64,000 nucleotides of DNA from Chrysomallon squamiferum (taxonomy: Eukaryota > Mollusca > Gastropoda > Neomphalida > Peltospiridae): the NCBI GenBank assembly GCA_012295275.1, contig CM022671.1, forward strand, positions 27,950,322 through 28,014,321, in the 5' to 3' direction. The notes under the pieces were generated by a model. That model saw only the letters and a list, made by a program, of their open reading frames with translations. It searched no databases and was not told the origin of the DNA. Below, one piece after another: positions 27,301 through 37,071 of the stretch. The position numbers and the translations under genes are program-made. The number at the start of each line of letters is the position of its first letter. Position 1 is the stretch's first letter.

Positions 27301-30300
27301 AAACATGCTCTTAAAAACTAGCTACTAAATACAAAGCACGATATATAACTCCAACAGTAGACTGCTGTTTCTGGTGATTTCTTATTGATTATCTTCATGT
27401 ATTTCACAACTGTCTTTTCAGAAAATCCAGTATGTTATACATTTAGAAAGGTTTTTAAAATATATATTTCATACACAATGTCTCTACTTTAATAATTTTC
27501 AATGAATATTTCAAAATTAGTATTTGTTTTAAGGGATGGGGCTTTTACTAATTTTTGTACTTTGCTGTAAAGAAATAAATTTAAGTAAAATTAAACTAAT
27601 TATGGTAAGTAATGTTCAACTTGCATTCTGCACAGAGGCAGCAAGAGGCTGGGTCTGTACTGGAGTGATGTTCTGTGGAGAAGTAACAATAAAGGCATCT
27701 TGTCGCTGAAATACAAGAATCATTTAAAGTAAAATCACTAATACATATACCACACAGACATTTGTGTTTGTTTAAATATACACATGTAAGCACATTTGTA
27801 TCTGTGCAAGTATCTGTGTTTTATATGTATACGTATGTATATCATAATGCATATATGACAGTTAATATCAAAAAACCAAACTGAGAAACAAACTAATGGC
27901 ACAAAACAATTTTGCTCAGAAAGTAATCACTTTTATGTCATATATCACAGGTCAAAGAAATCATATAAAATTCTAAAATCTATTTTAACTCATAACAAAT
28001 AATACATAAAACAAATGTAAATATAGTCTACAGCAAAATAGTGTTCTAGAGCCCATCATTAAATCTTACCTGTAATGCTGGTTTCTGTTGCTGTTGCTGT
28101 TGCTGAACTCTCTGCATCATCTGTTGTTGCTGCTGTTGTTGAAGCATTTGTCTTTGCTGTGGTGTCATTTGATGGTTTGGCATCATACCTTAGAATATAA
28201 AAATATGTTATCTAACAAGTTCACAAAACACTTTTTCTGTGTTTATAAGTATTACAAAATTATGAAACCTCTCCTTACCACTGTTGTTTTATATTTTAAT
28301 ATAAATTTATATCACCAATACAAAAATTAAATTGTATGTTTCAAAAGCTTTAAAATTTTATAAATTTATCAAATGAAAATGAAACTTTCTGTACATTTAA
28401 TAAACCAGATCATTATAAATTTCATTTAGCTTGAAAGATTTTAATGCAATAAGAATTTGTGCATTTTTACTTCTGATGGAAACCTTTACCAAACATGCAT
28501 GTTATGAAACAATTTAATTATAACTTCAGTCAGACACCAAGAATGTTTGTGTATGTGTGTATATCAGATCTAAACACAAATATAAAGTTTACATATCTAA
28601 TGAGTTTTGTATTTCATTTTTTATTATGGCTAAAATTGAAAAATAAAAATTTTAAGGACTTGTTATCTAGAACATAATAAAGCAACACAGAAGCTGTTAT
28701 TTACAATACTGTCGACAGTGAAAGCTCTGAAAATAGTTTGCATCATTCAGTGGGGTCTTATTTTTTTCATATTTTTTATCATTGGTTAACCCAGATTATC
28801 AAGAATGTAGACATAGGCCTTTTCACATAAAAACTGTTGTTCATTTGTGTTTACATATAAACATTTTCCTGTTTCAAACAGATATTTTTTCATGCAGATA
28901 TATTAATGTAGTCAAAAAGTATATGATATGCAAATTTCCAAAACCAAACACATTTTTTACACCATTAACTGTTGTAATAATTACATGCCATTTTACTTTA
29001 AACTTTGAAGAATCAGGAAGAGAAAACAAAATTAACATTGATACTTTTGTAACCATCTTTGTAAAAAGATTTGTAATTAGCAGATTTAGCCATCACCACG
29101 GAATTAAAATTATAATTTTAGAAAAATGACAGAAACAGATACAGTGCAAGCAACCTATACACTCTTAAGTTTTACTGGACATATTTTCCAGTTCAAAAAT
29201 ATATTATTAAAATTATCATAATAAAAAGGAAAAAGTCTTAAAATTGAAAACAAAATATTAGGTGATTTTACTACATCAAGATATTAATCTAGAAAAAAAA
29301 ACCTAGCATCTGAAAATAACATTTAAACTGATTTTGTTTGTAAGAGATGCAATGAAAAATAAACATAAATAAAAATACTGTGAGTAGAATATACCAGGAG
29401 GACAGTAGAGAATTCACTATTTATGAATTTAAAAAAACATATATACATCTTTAGAGGTCATCAGGACAACCATCAACAGATACATTTATTGATTCTGTTT
29501 TGTCTGGTTGGTTCAAAGTGAAAGTCTTACAAGAAGAACGTTACCAGACCAGTTTCATACATGTTATGCTGACCACCACCAATACTTCACCACGGTTATT
29601 AACTGGAGTATTTGTCCACTTCCAAATAAATTAGGTAATATCCCATCTGACCAAATGAAAGCGTCAAGTCATATAATATATAAAGAGTTCCTACCAGGTG
29701 GCAATGAAGACTGCCCCACCATTGGTAACATACCAGGATTACCATTCAGTGACATCATAGGCTGGTTACCACCAATGGGAGATAGCCCAGGATTCAATAA
29801 AGAAAGGCCCTTGCTACTACTCATTGGTGACATATAATGACTGCTACCTAACTGCAGCATACTGTGGCCGCCACTCATTAGTGACATGCTCTGGTTGCTA
29901 GACAACTGTGGGATATTTTGGTTGCCACTCATTGGTGGCATACCCTGGCGAGCTAGATTTTGAAGAGCGTTAATTGGGTCAGGCTGTTGATGAAGCTGAC
30001 CTGACATTCCAGCAGGTGGCATCATTCCTGGGCCTGGACCTTGACCTACTACTACCTGCTGTGGCTTCTTGTCTTTGTCTGAAAATTCAGAAACAACAAT
30101 CTCGTATTATATGCTTAATGTTTTAAAAATTATATTAATATAATTAATATTCACAGAAAAAAACTACATTAAAATAATAATTATTTGACACTTTTGAAAA
30201 GCAATAATAATGACTGTTAATAATGTAAAACATTTTTAAAACCTCTTATGTTTACAATAAAAATTAAAATAAGAAACAAAAGATCATTTAGTCTTGAACA

Positions 30301-31423
30301 AAGAACAAAGTTATCCAGGTTCATATTACTGTGTTTGTAAAAACCAATAAGATATAAACAAGTATTTCACATGAATGGCTATTTAATATGAGCAATGATT
30401 AAAAACAGAATACAAAATTTTTTAACTTACTATTATAATCTTGAACATGCAAAATTAGTCTAGCTACAAGGGCAAGATATTCATCCTGTAAAAATCAACA
30501 CAAGTTTTGATAAATACATAAACCAAGTACTTTTCATGGTTATAAACTAAATGCAATTTTTTCTTAATTGTAATAAAAATTAAAATAATGAACCATTTAA
30601 ATGTCACATGTAAACAATATATCAATCAATAAAAATACACAATTAAAAAAAAAAATTAAAATAATAATAATAATTTTAAAAATAAATAAATATGTAAATA
30701 AATAAATAAATAATAATAATAATTTGTTGTTTAAAAAATATCTACCCTTGTTTTAGCCTTTTGGAATACATGATTCTCCATTTCTATACTAGATCTACCC
30801 ATGGTACTGGATGACTGACGCAAAGCTTCCTCTCTAAAATAAAATTAAAGCACAAATTTAAAATTCTAGTATTTTATCTGTAAACATTTACATGCCTTTG
30901 ATAATGCTAACTGTAAATCAACAGTTAGAATAAAAAAGATTTTTATTTTGCCAAAGTTTAATATCAGATATTTGAGAAACTGTAACTAACTAAATCATAC
31001 AATTTTCCTAACACTGAAAGTGAAATTAATTCACTTACTCTACTTCTAAATAATAGGGAAACACATATTATTGCTGTTTTATGAAAACATGATTTATCAT
31101 TTAGAAACAAAATATCATAAATCATATTGAATATTCATAATATTTACACAGACAAAAATTTTGCAGCAGCTTTAATTTAAATATCATTTTATGGTTATTA
31201 GTTATGCCAAAAGTTATGGAATACTGATTATACTCCGAATACTAATATATTATATAATACATTATGATTATCATTATACAGTGATGATTTAATTGATTAG
31301 TTTTAGGTTTTACTCTTATTACAATACTAGATTCTTATTTCATAAACCATATTTTTTATCATACATCTGTCCTACTACTTTCTGTCGAAAATTGGGAGTT
31401 CTCCAATCTGGTCCGTCTGCCAT
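9342..31423 (-). CDS. MED15: Mediator of RNA polymerase II transcription subunit 15
   Basis: MED15 is a Mediator tail subunit whose N-terminal KIX-like domain binds transcription activators in the nucleus. Coding exons in transcript order: 31365-31423, 30746-30833, 30431-30485, 29695-30078, 28070-28188, 27625-27705, 26818-26886, 26284-26345, 25937-26052, 25134-25280, 24588-24654, 24083-24149, 23582-23715, 23038-23207, 18282-18380, 9752-9849, 9342-9380. They sum to 1,854 nt (617 aa), with every junction in phase. Exons 1-3 encode the KIX-like domain (residues 1-67; DWR..FRQK and MENHVFQKAKTRDEYL). Exon 4 has SDPMNALQ-like PDPINALQ followed by four 18-aa Met/Gly/Ser repeats, and exon 5 is Gln-rich (residues 196-235). 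Exons 10-17 encode the conserved C-terminus (EKLARLSKYIEPLRR, SPMLNHSLHRTFGPS, PDILQGEIARL, FSLTALLDSW). At 617 aa it is shorter than human MED15, mostly through a reduced Gln tract. Intron 6 uses a GC donor. Introns 14 (4.7 kb) and 15 (8.4 kb) are unusually large. The last exon adds only 12 residues plus stop. Confidence 0.95.
9854..9882. repeat. A29 homopolymer (T29 at the MED15 exon 16 acceptor)
   Basis: A pure A-run on the plus strand, followed by a shorter A-run at 9,887-9,897. On the MED15 strand it is the polypyrimidine tract, ending four bases before exon 16. Confidence 0.95.
9961..10207. repeat. Direct duplication of a ~104-bp unit
   Basis: The unit 9,961-10,064 is repeated at 10,103-10,207 with only a few substitutions and one extra T. 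A T/C-rich spacer of about 38 bp lies between the copies. Both start with CAACAAGCAAACAGTGACTG. It sits inside MED15 intron 15 and has no coding content. Confidence 0.93.
12020..12058. repeat. (AAAT)n microsatellite
   Basis: About ten AAAT tetranucleotide units within MED15 intron 15. Confidence 0.9.
14083..14245. repeat. Compound (TAA)n-(AAG)n-(TAA)n-poly(A) tract
   Basis: Trinucleotide repeats in series followed by an A-run of over 30 bases. The open frames crossing it encode only Ile/Leu/Tyr/Phe runs and are not genes. Confidence 0.9.
16620..17110. other. GC/CpG-richer island with an inverted repeat inside MED15 intron 15
   Basis: This ~490-bp stretch is clearly less AT-rich than its surroundings and retains CpGs in otherwise CpG-poor DNA. 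It contains a perfect 10-bp inverted repeat, GGTAATTGCC at 16,950-16,959 and GGCAATTACC at 17,023-17,032, with an inverted CCAAT (GATTGG) between them near 16,983. No coding frame stands out. It could be an intronic enhancer, an alternative promoter or an old repeat; the sequence does not decide. Confidence 0.4.
18078..18115. repeat. (CTT)n microsatellite
   Basis: About twelve CTT units about 170 bp from MED15 exon 15, on its downstream side. Confidence 0.9.
18824..19261 (-). other. Unrecognised 145-residue open frame in an intronic CpG island
   Basis: An ATG-initiated frame of 145 codons on the MED15 strand, starting MMMNSGEQVSSIRL. I recognise no domain. The middle is hydrophilic (RENRRLESEQQREEVKQ) and is followed by a hydrophobic stretch (VIPGLCALFLWMHTLIMF). 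It is not interrupted by low complexity, unlike most long frames here, and the surrounding ~480 bp keep about ten CpGs. It could be chance, a repeat remnant or an alternative exon; I do not call it a gene. Confidence 0.2.
20125..20209. repeat. (TTTA)n followed by (TTA)n microsatellite
   Basis: About eleven TTTA units pass into about eleven TTA units. The hydrophobic open frames over it are repeat translations. Confidence 0.92.
21691..21985. mobile_element. hAT-like non-autonomous transposon (MITE), 295 bp
   Basis: The left end reads CAGTGGTTCCCAACC and the right end, on the opposite strand, reads CTATGATTCCCAACA, an imperfect terminal inverted repeat (11 of 15 matches). The element is flanked by CTTTAGAC (21,683-21,690) and CTTTAGAT (21,986-21,993), an 8-bp target duplication with one mismatch. 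CAGTGGTTCCCAAC-type ends with 8-bp duplications are typical of hAT elements. It has no coding capacity. Its divergence suggests an old insertion in MED15 intron 14. Confidence 0.8.
29726..29941 (-). repeat. Four tandem 54-nt (18-aa) repeats within MED15 exon 4
   Basis: Reading on the minus strand from 29,941, successive 18-codon units begin MPPMSGNQ, MSLMSGGH, MSPMSSSK and PIGGNQPM. The first three keep the nucleotide core ATGYCACYAATGAGT, so they are a decayed coding minisatellite that still preserves frame. Confidence 0.85.
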
Positions 31424-31645
31424 TTTGGAACTAATTATTTCCCTTTAAATACGCTCGAAATCGAAATTACTGAGGTATTACAGATAACAAATTGTCAGGG
31501 GATTTTCTTTTTTTTTCTCTTTTCCTTTTCCTTCTCCCATTTAGAGTTATCTTTCGTAGGCGCATGCGCAATTGATTCCTGTTACTAGTACCTTTTTGAT
31601 TGTAAACTTAATTTGTTGGGTTTTTTTAAAGTTTATCTAGGGGCC
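31424..31645. promoter_or_regulatory. Bidirectional MED15/UBE2G1 promoter with NRF1-like site
   Basis: Only 222 bp separate the two start codons. The palindrome GCGCATGCGC at 31,560-31,569 (extended GGCGCATGCGCA, 31,559-31,570) fits the NRF1 consensus. CpGs are retained here while both flanking gene bodies are CpG-poor. A T/C-rich tract lies at about 31,504-31,540. No TATA box is obvious, as expected for housekeeping genes. Confidence 0.75.
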
Positions 31646-34278
31646 ATGGCCCAGGATACTTCTAGATCCACTCTTTTGCTTGGAAAGCAGTTGATGGGTA
31701 TGAATAATATGATATTTCAATTGTGCATATACTCTTTATATTTACAACGCAATTTCGTGAACACTAAGAGTAAGACTATCCATGTAAACTTGCTTTGTTT
31801 GGTGACGTCACGAACACAGCTGATTGTTCATCCACTTCATTATTCTTTTAGAAATTTAATGAAAACGTAATACGCATATTATGCAGAAAATCAGAATATG
31901 GTACATTGCCTTCTTAACATCTGACGATAAATTTTATATTTGTTAATCCGTAGATTTGTTAAAAATAAGAATAAAAAAAATATATAAAAAAATAAGAAAG
32001 CTTATTTCCATCTCTTTTGTTTATAGTAATTTATAATACATTTCTGACTTGAGACTGACATAAAATCGACAGTTCATGGCAAAGGGAGAGTAAGAGATAA
32101 TGTAATTCCACCATCCAGAATTATGGTTAATCTCAAGGTTAGGGTCATATATAGTGTATCCAGGGAATGTTTTGTTTTACTTTATCATTTATTTATAGTG
32201 AAATTGATATTGTGATAACTAAGATACTATGAAAATATGGATGTAGAAAGTATGCAAAATATTTTAGTTTTGTATAGAGATTTATAACAATATACTGAAA
32301 ACAAAATATTTTCTGATATATCTAGGTAGAATTAAATACCCCTTTTAAAGTGTTTGGATTTAGATGATGGAATGGTCCAGTGTCTTTTCCATTTAGTAAC
32401 ATTTTTGAAGGTATATATTTTTAAAAATATTATTAATGTATGAATAAGCCAATATTTATGGCTCATATATCTGTGGCTGATTGAAATGTCCTGTCTGAAA
32501 TAATAAGGATTAGTGTTCTAACTTATGGAATTCTATTTCATGAATTGAACAATAATGAATGGGAGTTTTGTATTATTTAATTGTTAAGGTAGTTGTAAAA
32601 TAAAACAGTAGTTCATTAATTTCAATCAATGTAGCATAATGTCTGATTATAAATTACTTTCAGAATTAAACAAGAATGGAGTAGAAGGATTTTCTGCTGG
32701 TCCAATTGATGACAATGATATCTATAAATGGGAAGTTTTAGTATATGGACCAAAGGATACTCCTTTGTAAGTACAAGCATACGTTTTTAGAAGTAAATTA
32801 TTAAATAGGCTAATGTGTACTTTAAGAGGATATCATAACAAATAGTTCTAAAGCAATACTAAGACATTTAGAACACACCTATGATCTTTTACTTAACCAT
32901 TCTTTTCATTTTTTTTTTTTTTTTTCCCATTTATATGTTTGGTTTTATTTCTTGTTTTTGCAAATCTTTTAAATTATCTGATTGATACAAACTGAAATGT
33001 GAAATTCTAGATTTAGTTCATACATTTATTACTTACGAATCTTTTACATGACCTCATTGATACAAATTGAAATGTGAAATTCTATATTTGGTTTATATAT
33101 TTATTACATTTATACCTGTGTACAAATGCATGTTTCTTATTTCAGTGAGGGTGGATATTTCAAGGCTCATCTTAGCTTCCCAAAAGAATATCCAAATCGA
33201 CCACCTAAAATGAAATTTATTTCTGAAATGTGGCATCCTAATAGTAAGTATACATTTTTCTTTATTTTTAATTCTTCCTTTTTATAGTTACCTGTGCGGC
33301 AAAATATTTGAAACTGACAACATTTTAATTATGAAGTGTATTTTGTTTTGTTTCTTGATTTGAAAATATCAACAGCAAAACCTTTTAAAAATCAAATAAA
33401 TACAGCTTAAAAGAAACCCACTACTCTTATTATATATGAATATATACTTTTAATTTTCATATTTTTTTTTTTTTTAAATTGTCTTCACTCAAATAAAATC
33501 TAAAAAATGTTTCACAATACCATGTTTAATTTTAACAGTTGACAAGGAAGGAAACGTTTGTATCTCGATTCTTCACGAGCCAGGCGATGATAAGTATGGT
33601 TATGAACAAGCAGGGGAGCGTTGGCTGCCTGTGCATACTGTTGAGACGATACTCATCAGCGTAATCTCTATGCTGGCTGATCCTAATGATGAATCTCCAG
33701 CAAATGTAGATGCGGCTGTGAGTTTATTTTAAACTTTATCAACTTTTTTTTAATTTTTTTTATTTACTTGGAAGTCTTCATCCTGTTATTTTGCAAGTTA
33801 ACAAAATGGAAATAATGTGGATATCAAGGAGCAAAATCAGGACATTGAAAAAAAAAAAAATCAAAGATTTAAAAGCATCTGAAGGTACATATTTAGATAT
33901 CTGTAAATGTTTGCAGATAAAATTCTAGAATTTTAAAATTGTGCTTTAATTTGCAAGAGAGCTCAAATTCAGTTCATGTTTTGTGTCTTCAGACTACGAA
34001 CCACATCATCATATCCCTGTGCTAATACAAAACACATTTTCACACTGATTTAAAAAATATAGATCCAGTTCCTAAATTGCAGTATATATTAATACAATTA
34101 CTTCATGTACCCATAAAAGAACATGTTCCAGCTACTGCTAAAATAAATTTTTATCTTGTTCTGTATGCATTATTTCACTTTGATATCATTTAAATAGAAA
34201 GACTGGCGTGAAGAACCTGAGTTATTTAAGAAAAAGGTAGCAAGATGTGTACGGAAAAGTCAAGACGAATTCTTATAA
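31646..34278 (+). CDS. UBE2G1: Ubiquitin-conjugating enzyme E2 G1
   Basis: UBE2G1 is an E2 enzyme that accepts ubiquitin from E1 on its catalytic cysteine and supports mainly K48-linked chains, including for cullin-RING substrates. Coding exons: 31646-31697, 32664-32766, 33146-33243, 33539-33717, 34198-34278, total 513 nt, giving 170 aa, the same length as human UBE2G1. The UBC fold is complete: [21 protein letters not shown] near residues 19-43, the [14 protein letters not shown] segment ending at about residue 84, and catalytic Cys at about residue 92 in [12 protein letters not shown]. The acidic loop ([17 protein letters not shown]), typical of the G1/G2/CDC34 group, is present. The C-terminus [11 protein letters not shown]-type helix ([15 protein letters not shown]) separates it from UBE2G2. 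Start chosen as the first ATG of the conserved N-terminus. Possible alternative: another class-III E2, judged unlikely. Confidence 0.97.
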
Positions 34279-35493
34279 TTAAATGCAATGAACATCCATC
34301 AGGTAAATATTAATTTAGCTGATATCTTAAGGATAGGAGGATACTAAAGGTCAACCTGTTTTCAAATGTATAAAAATAAAGTACTTTTGTTTAATAATGT
34401 GGATAAAATGCATTTATTTTATCTCTTTTTGTATGCATAAAAGGAATAATGTTATATTCAGAGTTTCAGTATGTTGGGTGAATAACATTATATTGAATTT
34501 GATTGGTATTAATTAATGGTAACAGTATTTTAGAGAAAAATTATTTTTATTTCTTTTTCAGTCATTTATATTAGGATTTGGCAGATGAATAGTATTCCAG
34601 CAAGAAAGGGTGTGACTTAACATTGTGTTGGTTACGTTTGAAGAGAAGGGACTTGTACAAAGCATACCTCCATCTATCACAGTCATTCATGCAATTTTGT
34701 GAATACATTTGAATGCACTCGTTCAATTTTGTTGTTTTACTGCATTCACTTGTTTCAAGACAGACATAAAAAAATATCAGGTTTAGGGTTTCTAATTTTG
34801 TTTGTAATCAGTTTTGATGATATATCTATATACATGTATATTTATATTTATGAAAATGTTTTTCCATTTTAAAATCCCATGTATGGATTTCAGAAACCTG
34901 TTAGTTTGTAAACAGGGTTTATTCGAAAATAATTATCAGTGCTTTCCCCAATATTTTCTTGATAATATTTTGTAATTTTGGTAACAGAAAGAAAGCCATC
35001 AATTTATTTCATTTTTGGTCCATCTTAAAATAAAACTTGTACTGGTTTGACATCTAGCAGATTAAGCCCTGTTTCAAATATCATGTTTCTAGTAGAATAT
35101 TATTTCGTTGTAATATACGCCTAAGATTTGCGTGTTGCCTCACTGTAGAACAGTGATGTTAAAAATACATATACATATATAAATAAAATTACGTTTTCAG
35201 TTTTTATAGATTTTTCTCCAAATGTTATATATATTTGTCAGAAAATAACATTTGAATTATTAATTTTAGAAAAAGCAGGAAAAAACCACCACTAATCAAT
35301 TTTTGTAATTACTGTTTTGTGACAGATATATTTTCTTTATTTTGAAACGATTTGTTTGTGGCGTGATGCATGTAGTTATATTTTAGGCACATCACTCAAA
35401 TTCTGCTTTGAAGTATGCTGTTTTGTTTATTTGCTTTGCCTTCATAGTTATAAATAGTTTAATGTTTAATTGCTCTTTTAGTTCAGCTATTTC

Positions 35494-35531
<38 letters not shown>

Positions 35532-35615
35532 GTTGGATTTTTAATTCTTTTTCTTTTAATGTCATCCCTAAATGTAAATAAATGACTTGTATAGTATAAC
35601 TTAAGTAAAAATAAA
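34279..35615 (+). other. UBE2G1: UBE2G1 3' UTR with candidate UTR intron and poly(A) signals
   Basis: A donor-like CAG|GTAAAT follows the stop by 24 nt, and an acceptor preceded by a T/C tract ends at 34,561, so the 3' UTR probably contains an intron at 34,303-34,561. AATAAA signals lie at 35,577-35,582 and 35,610-35,615. A T30 run lies at 35,497-35,526. No coding frame is present. Confidence 0.55.
35497..35526. repeat. T30 homopolymer
   Basis: Pure T-run in the distal UBE2G1 3' UTR, upstream of the poly(A) signals. Confidence 0.95.
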
Positions 35616-37071
35616 TTTGTTTGCCTGTTTTTGACCTTTGTCCACTGTTCAGTTTTTAATTATCATTATCATTATTTAAATATTTGCTTTAAAAGTTATC
35701 TTCTCAGTTATTGCTAATATAATTATTCAGTATATAAAACATTTCATTCAGTAATTTGACAAGTTAGAATTTTTTAGTATATTCAGTGTATCAGCCTAAA
35801 TTTAGCTTTTTATTTTCGTAATTTACCACATGTTTCTTGCTATCATGGCAGCTAGAATTAAAATCCAATGACTGTTTTACTGAGGCAGAAATTCTAAAAG
35901 TTTATTATAATTTTTTTTACCACTACAATGGAATGTCCTTTTTTAAAATGTTGTATTCACATATAAACCTAATTAGTATTAAACTATATTATTATTTGCA
36001 TTGTGTTATGTTAAATAATGTGCACTAGAATATTCATGTTTGTACCAACATCAGAGAATGATGAATATTGTGAGGAATATGTTGTTAGTAACACATGATT
36101 CTTATCCCCCATTAACAATATCCTAATTAGTTAAAAATGTGGTCTGTGTATTGTGTAGATATGAATCAATATCAGTATGGAATATGATGAAAAAAGATTT
36201 TGGGGTTATTTAGACAATGATATAGGCTTTACTGAGAAAAAAAAATGGGAAGTCAACCTTTTTTCAGAAATGGATTTATCTCGCCTAACTTTTCTCATGT
36301 ACTCCATAAGATAGTTCAACTTAACTAAAAGCAAGAATTAACTATCTCATAACTGAAAAATATGTTTATTATATCCACACTGCATCTTTAAACAGTCAAA
36401 CTTTTATAGTATACCATACCCAGAGCCTACTTTATAGAAATAAGAATTAATAAAAAAAAGTGTTCAGAATTTGCCAGTTTAAGTAAAGATTCAGGCTGTC
36501 AGCTTGAAAAAACTCCCATCATCAAAAATGTCTAAATAATAATTGCCACCTTTTGGATTTTTCTGATGGTTTTAAAAGGGTTTAATTGAGGTGTTCCATA
36601 AATAGATGATGCAAACTGGTCATAATTTAAACAGTTAAAAAAATAATAATAACCCAAAATATTGCAGTAGCTACATAAATTTTACTTGCACATAAAATTA
36701 TCAGGATTGTACTTTGCATTAATTTCATCATATTTAAAAACAAGTAATGCTTTGTTCAGTAGACTAAAAGTATATAATTCATTATATAAAATTAGCAAAG
36801 AAATGTTAAGTGAAAAAGAAAAAATTCATTCTTGTGTAACAGTTACATTCTCTACTTAATGCATTAACTGAAAAGATATTTTGTATAAATGTTATATTTT
36901 GTTGAGAGAAACATACCAAACTGCATTTGAAATAACGAGAATAAAATAAAGAGATGTTTAGCTTCTTCTGATAACAAAATGATAACAACATACCAAATAA
37001 ATTTCAGTAATAATATCACAGCTATTTCACAATATTTAAATTTTTGAACACTGTTCTGAAACCTGTTTCTG
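35616..37071. other. Tail-to-tail spacer between UBE2G1 and the XNDC1-like gene
   Basis: AT-rich, CpG-poor DNA without conserved coding content. A minus-strand AATAAA at about 36,365-36,370 could end the XNDC1-like transcript. The remainder shows nothing I can name. Confidence 0.6.

Noticed and set aside
29508-29837. 109-codon plus-strand frame
   Set aside because: It is the antisense of the repeat-bearing MED15 exon 4, whose minus-strand frame is supported by splicing and conservation.
31646-34278. UBE2G2 or CDC34 as identity for the E2
   Set aside because: Length of 170 aa and the ARCVRKSQ C-terminal helix match UBE2G1.
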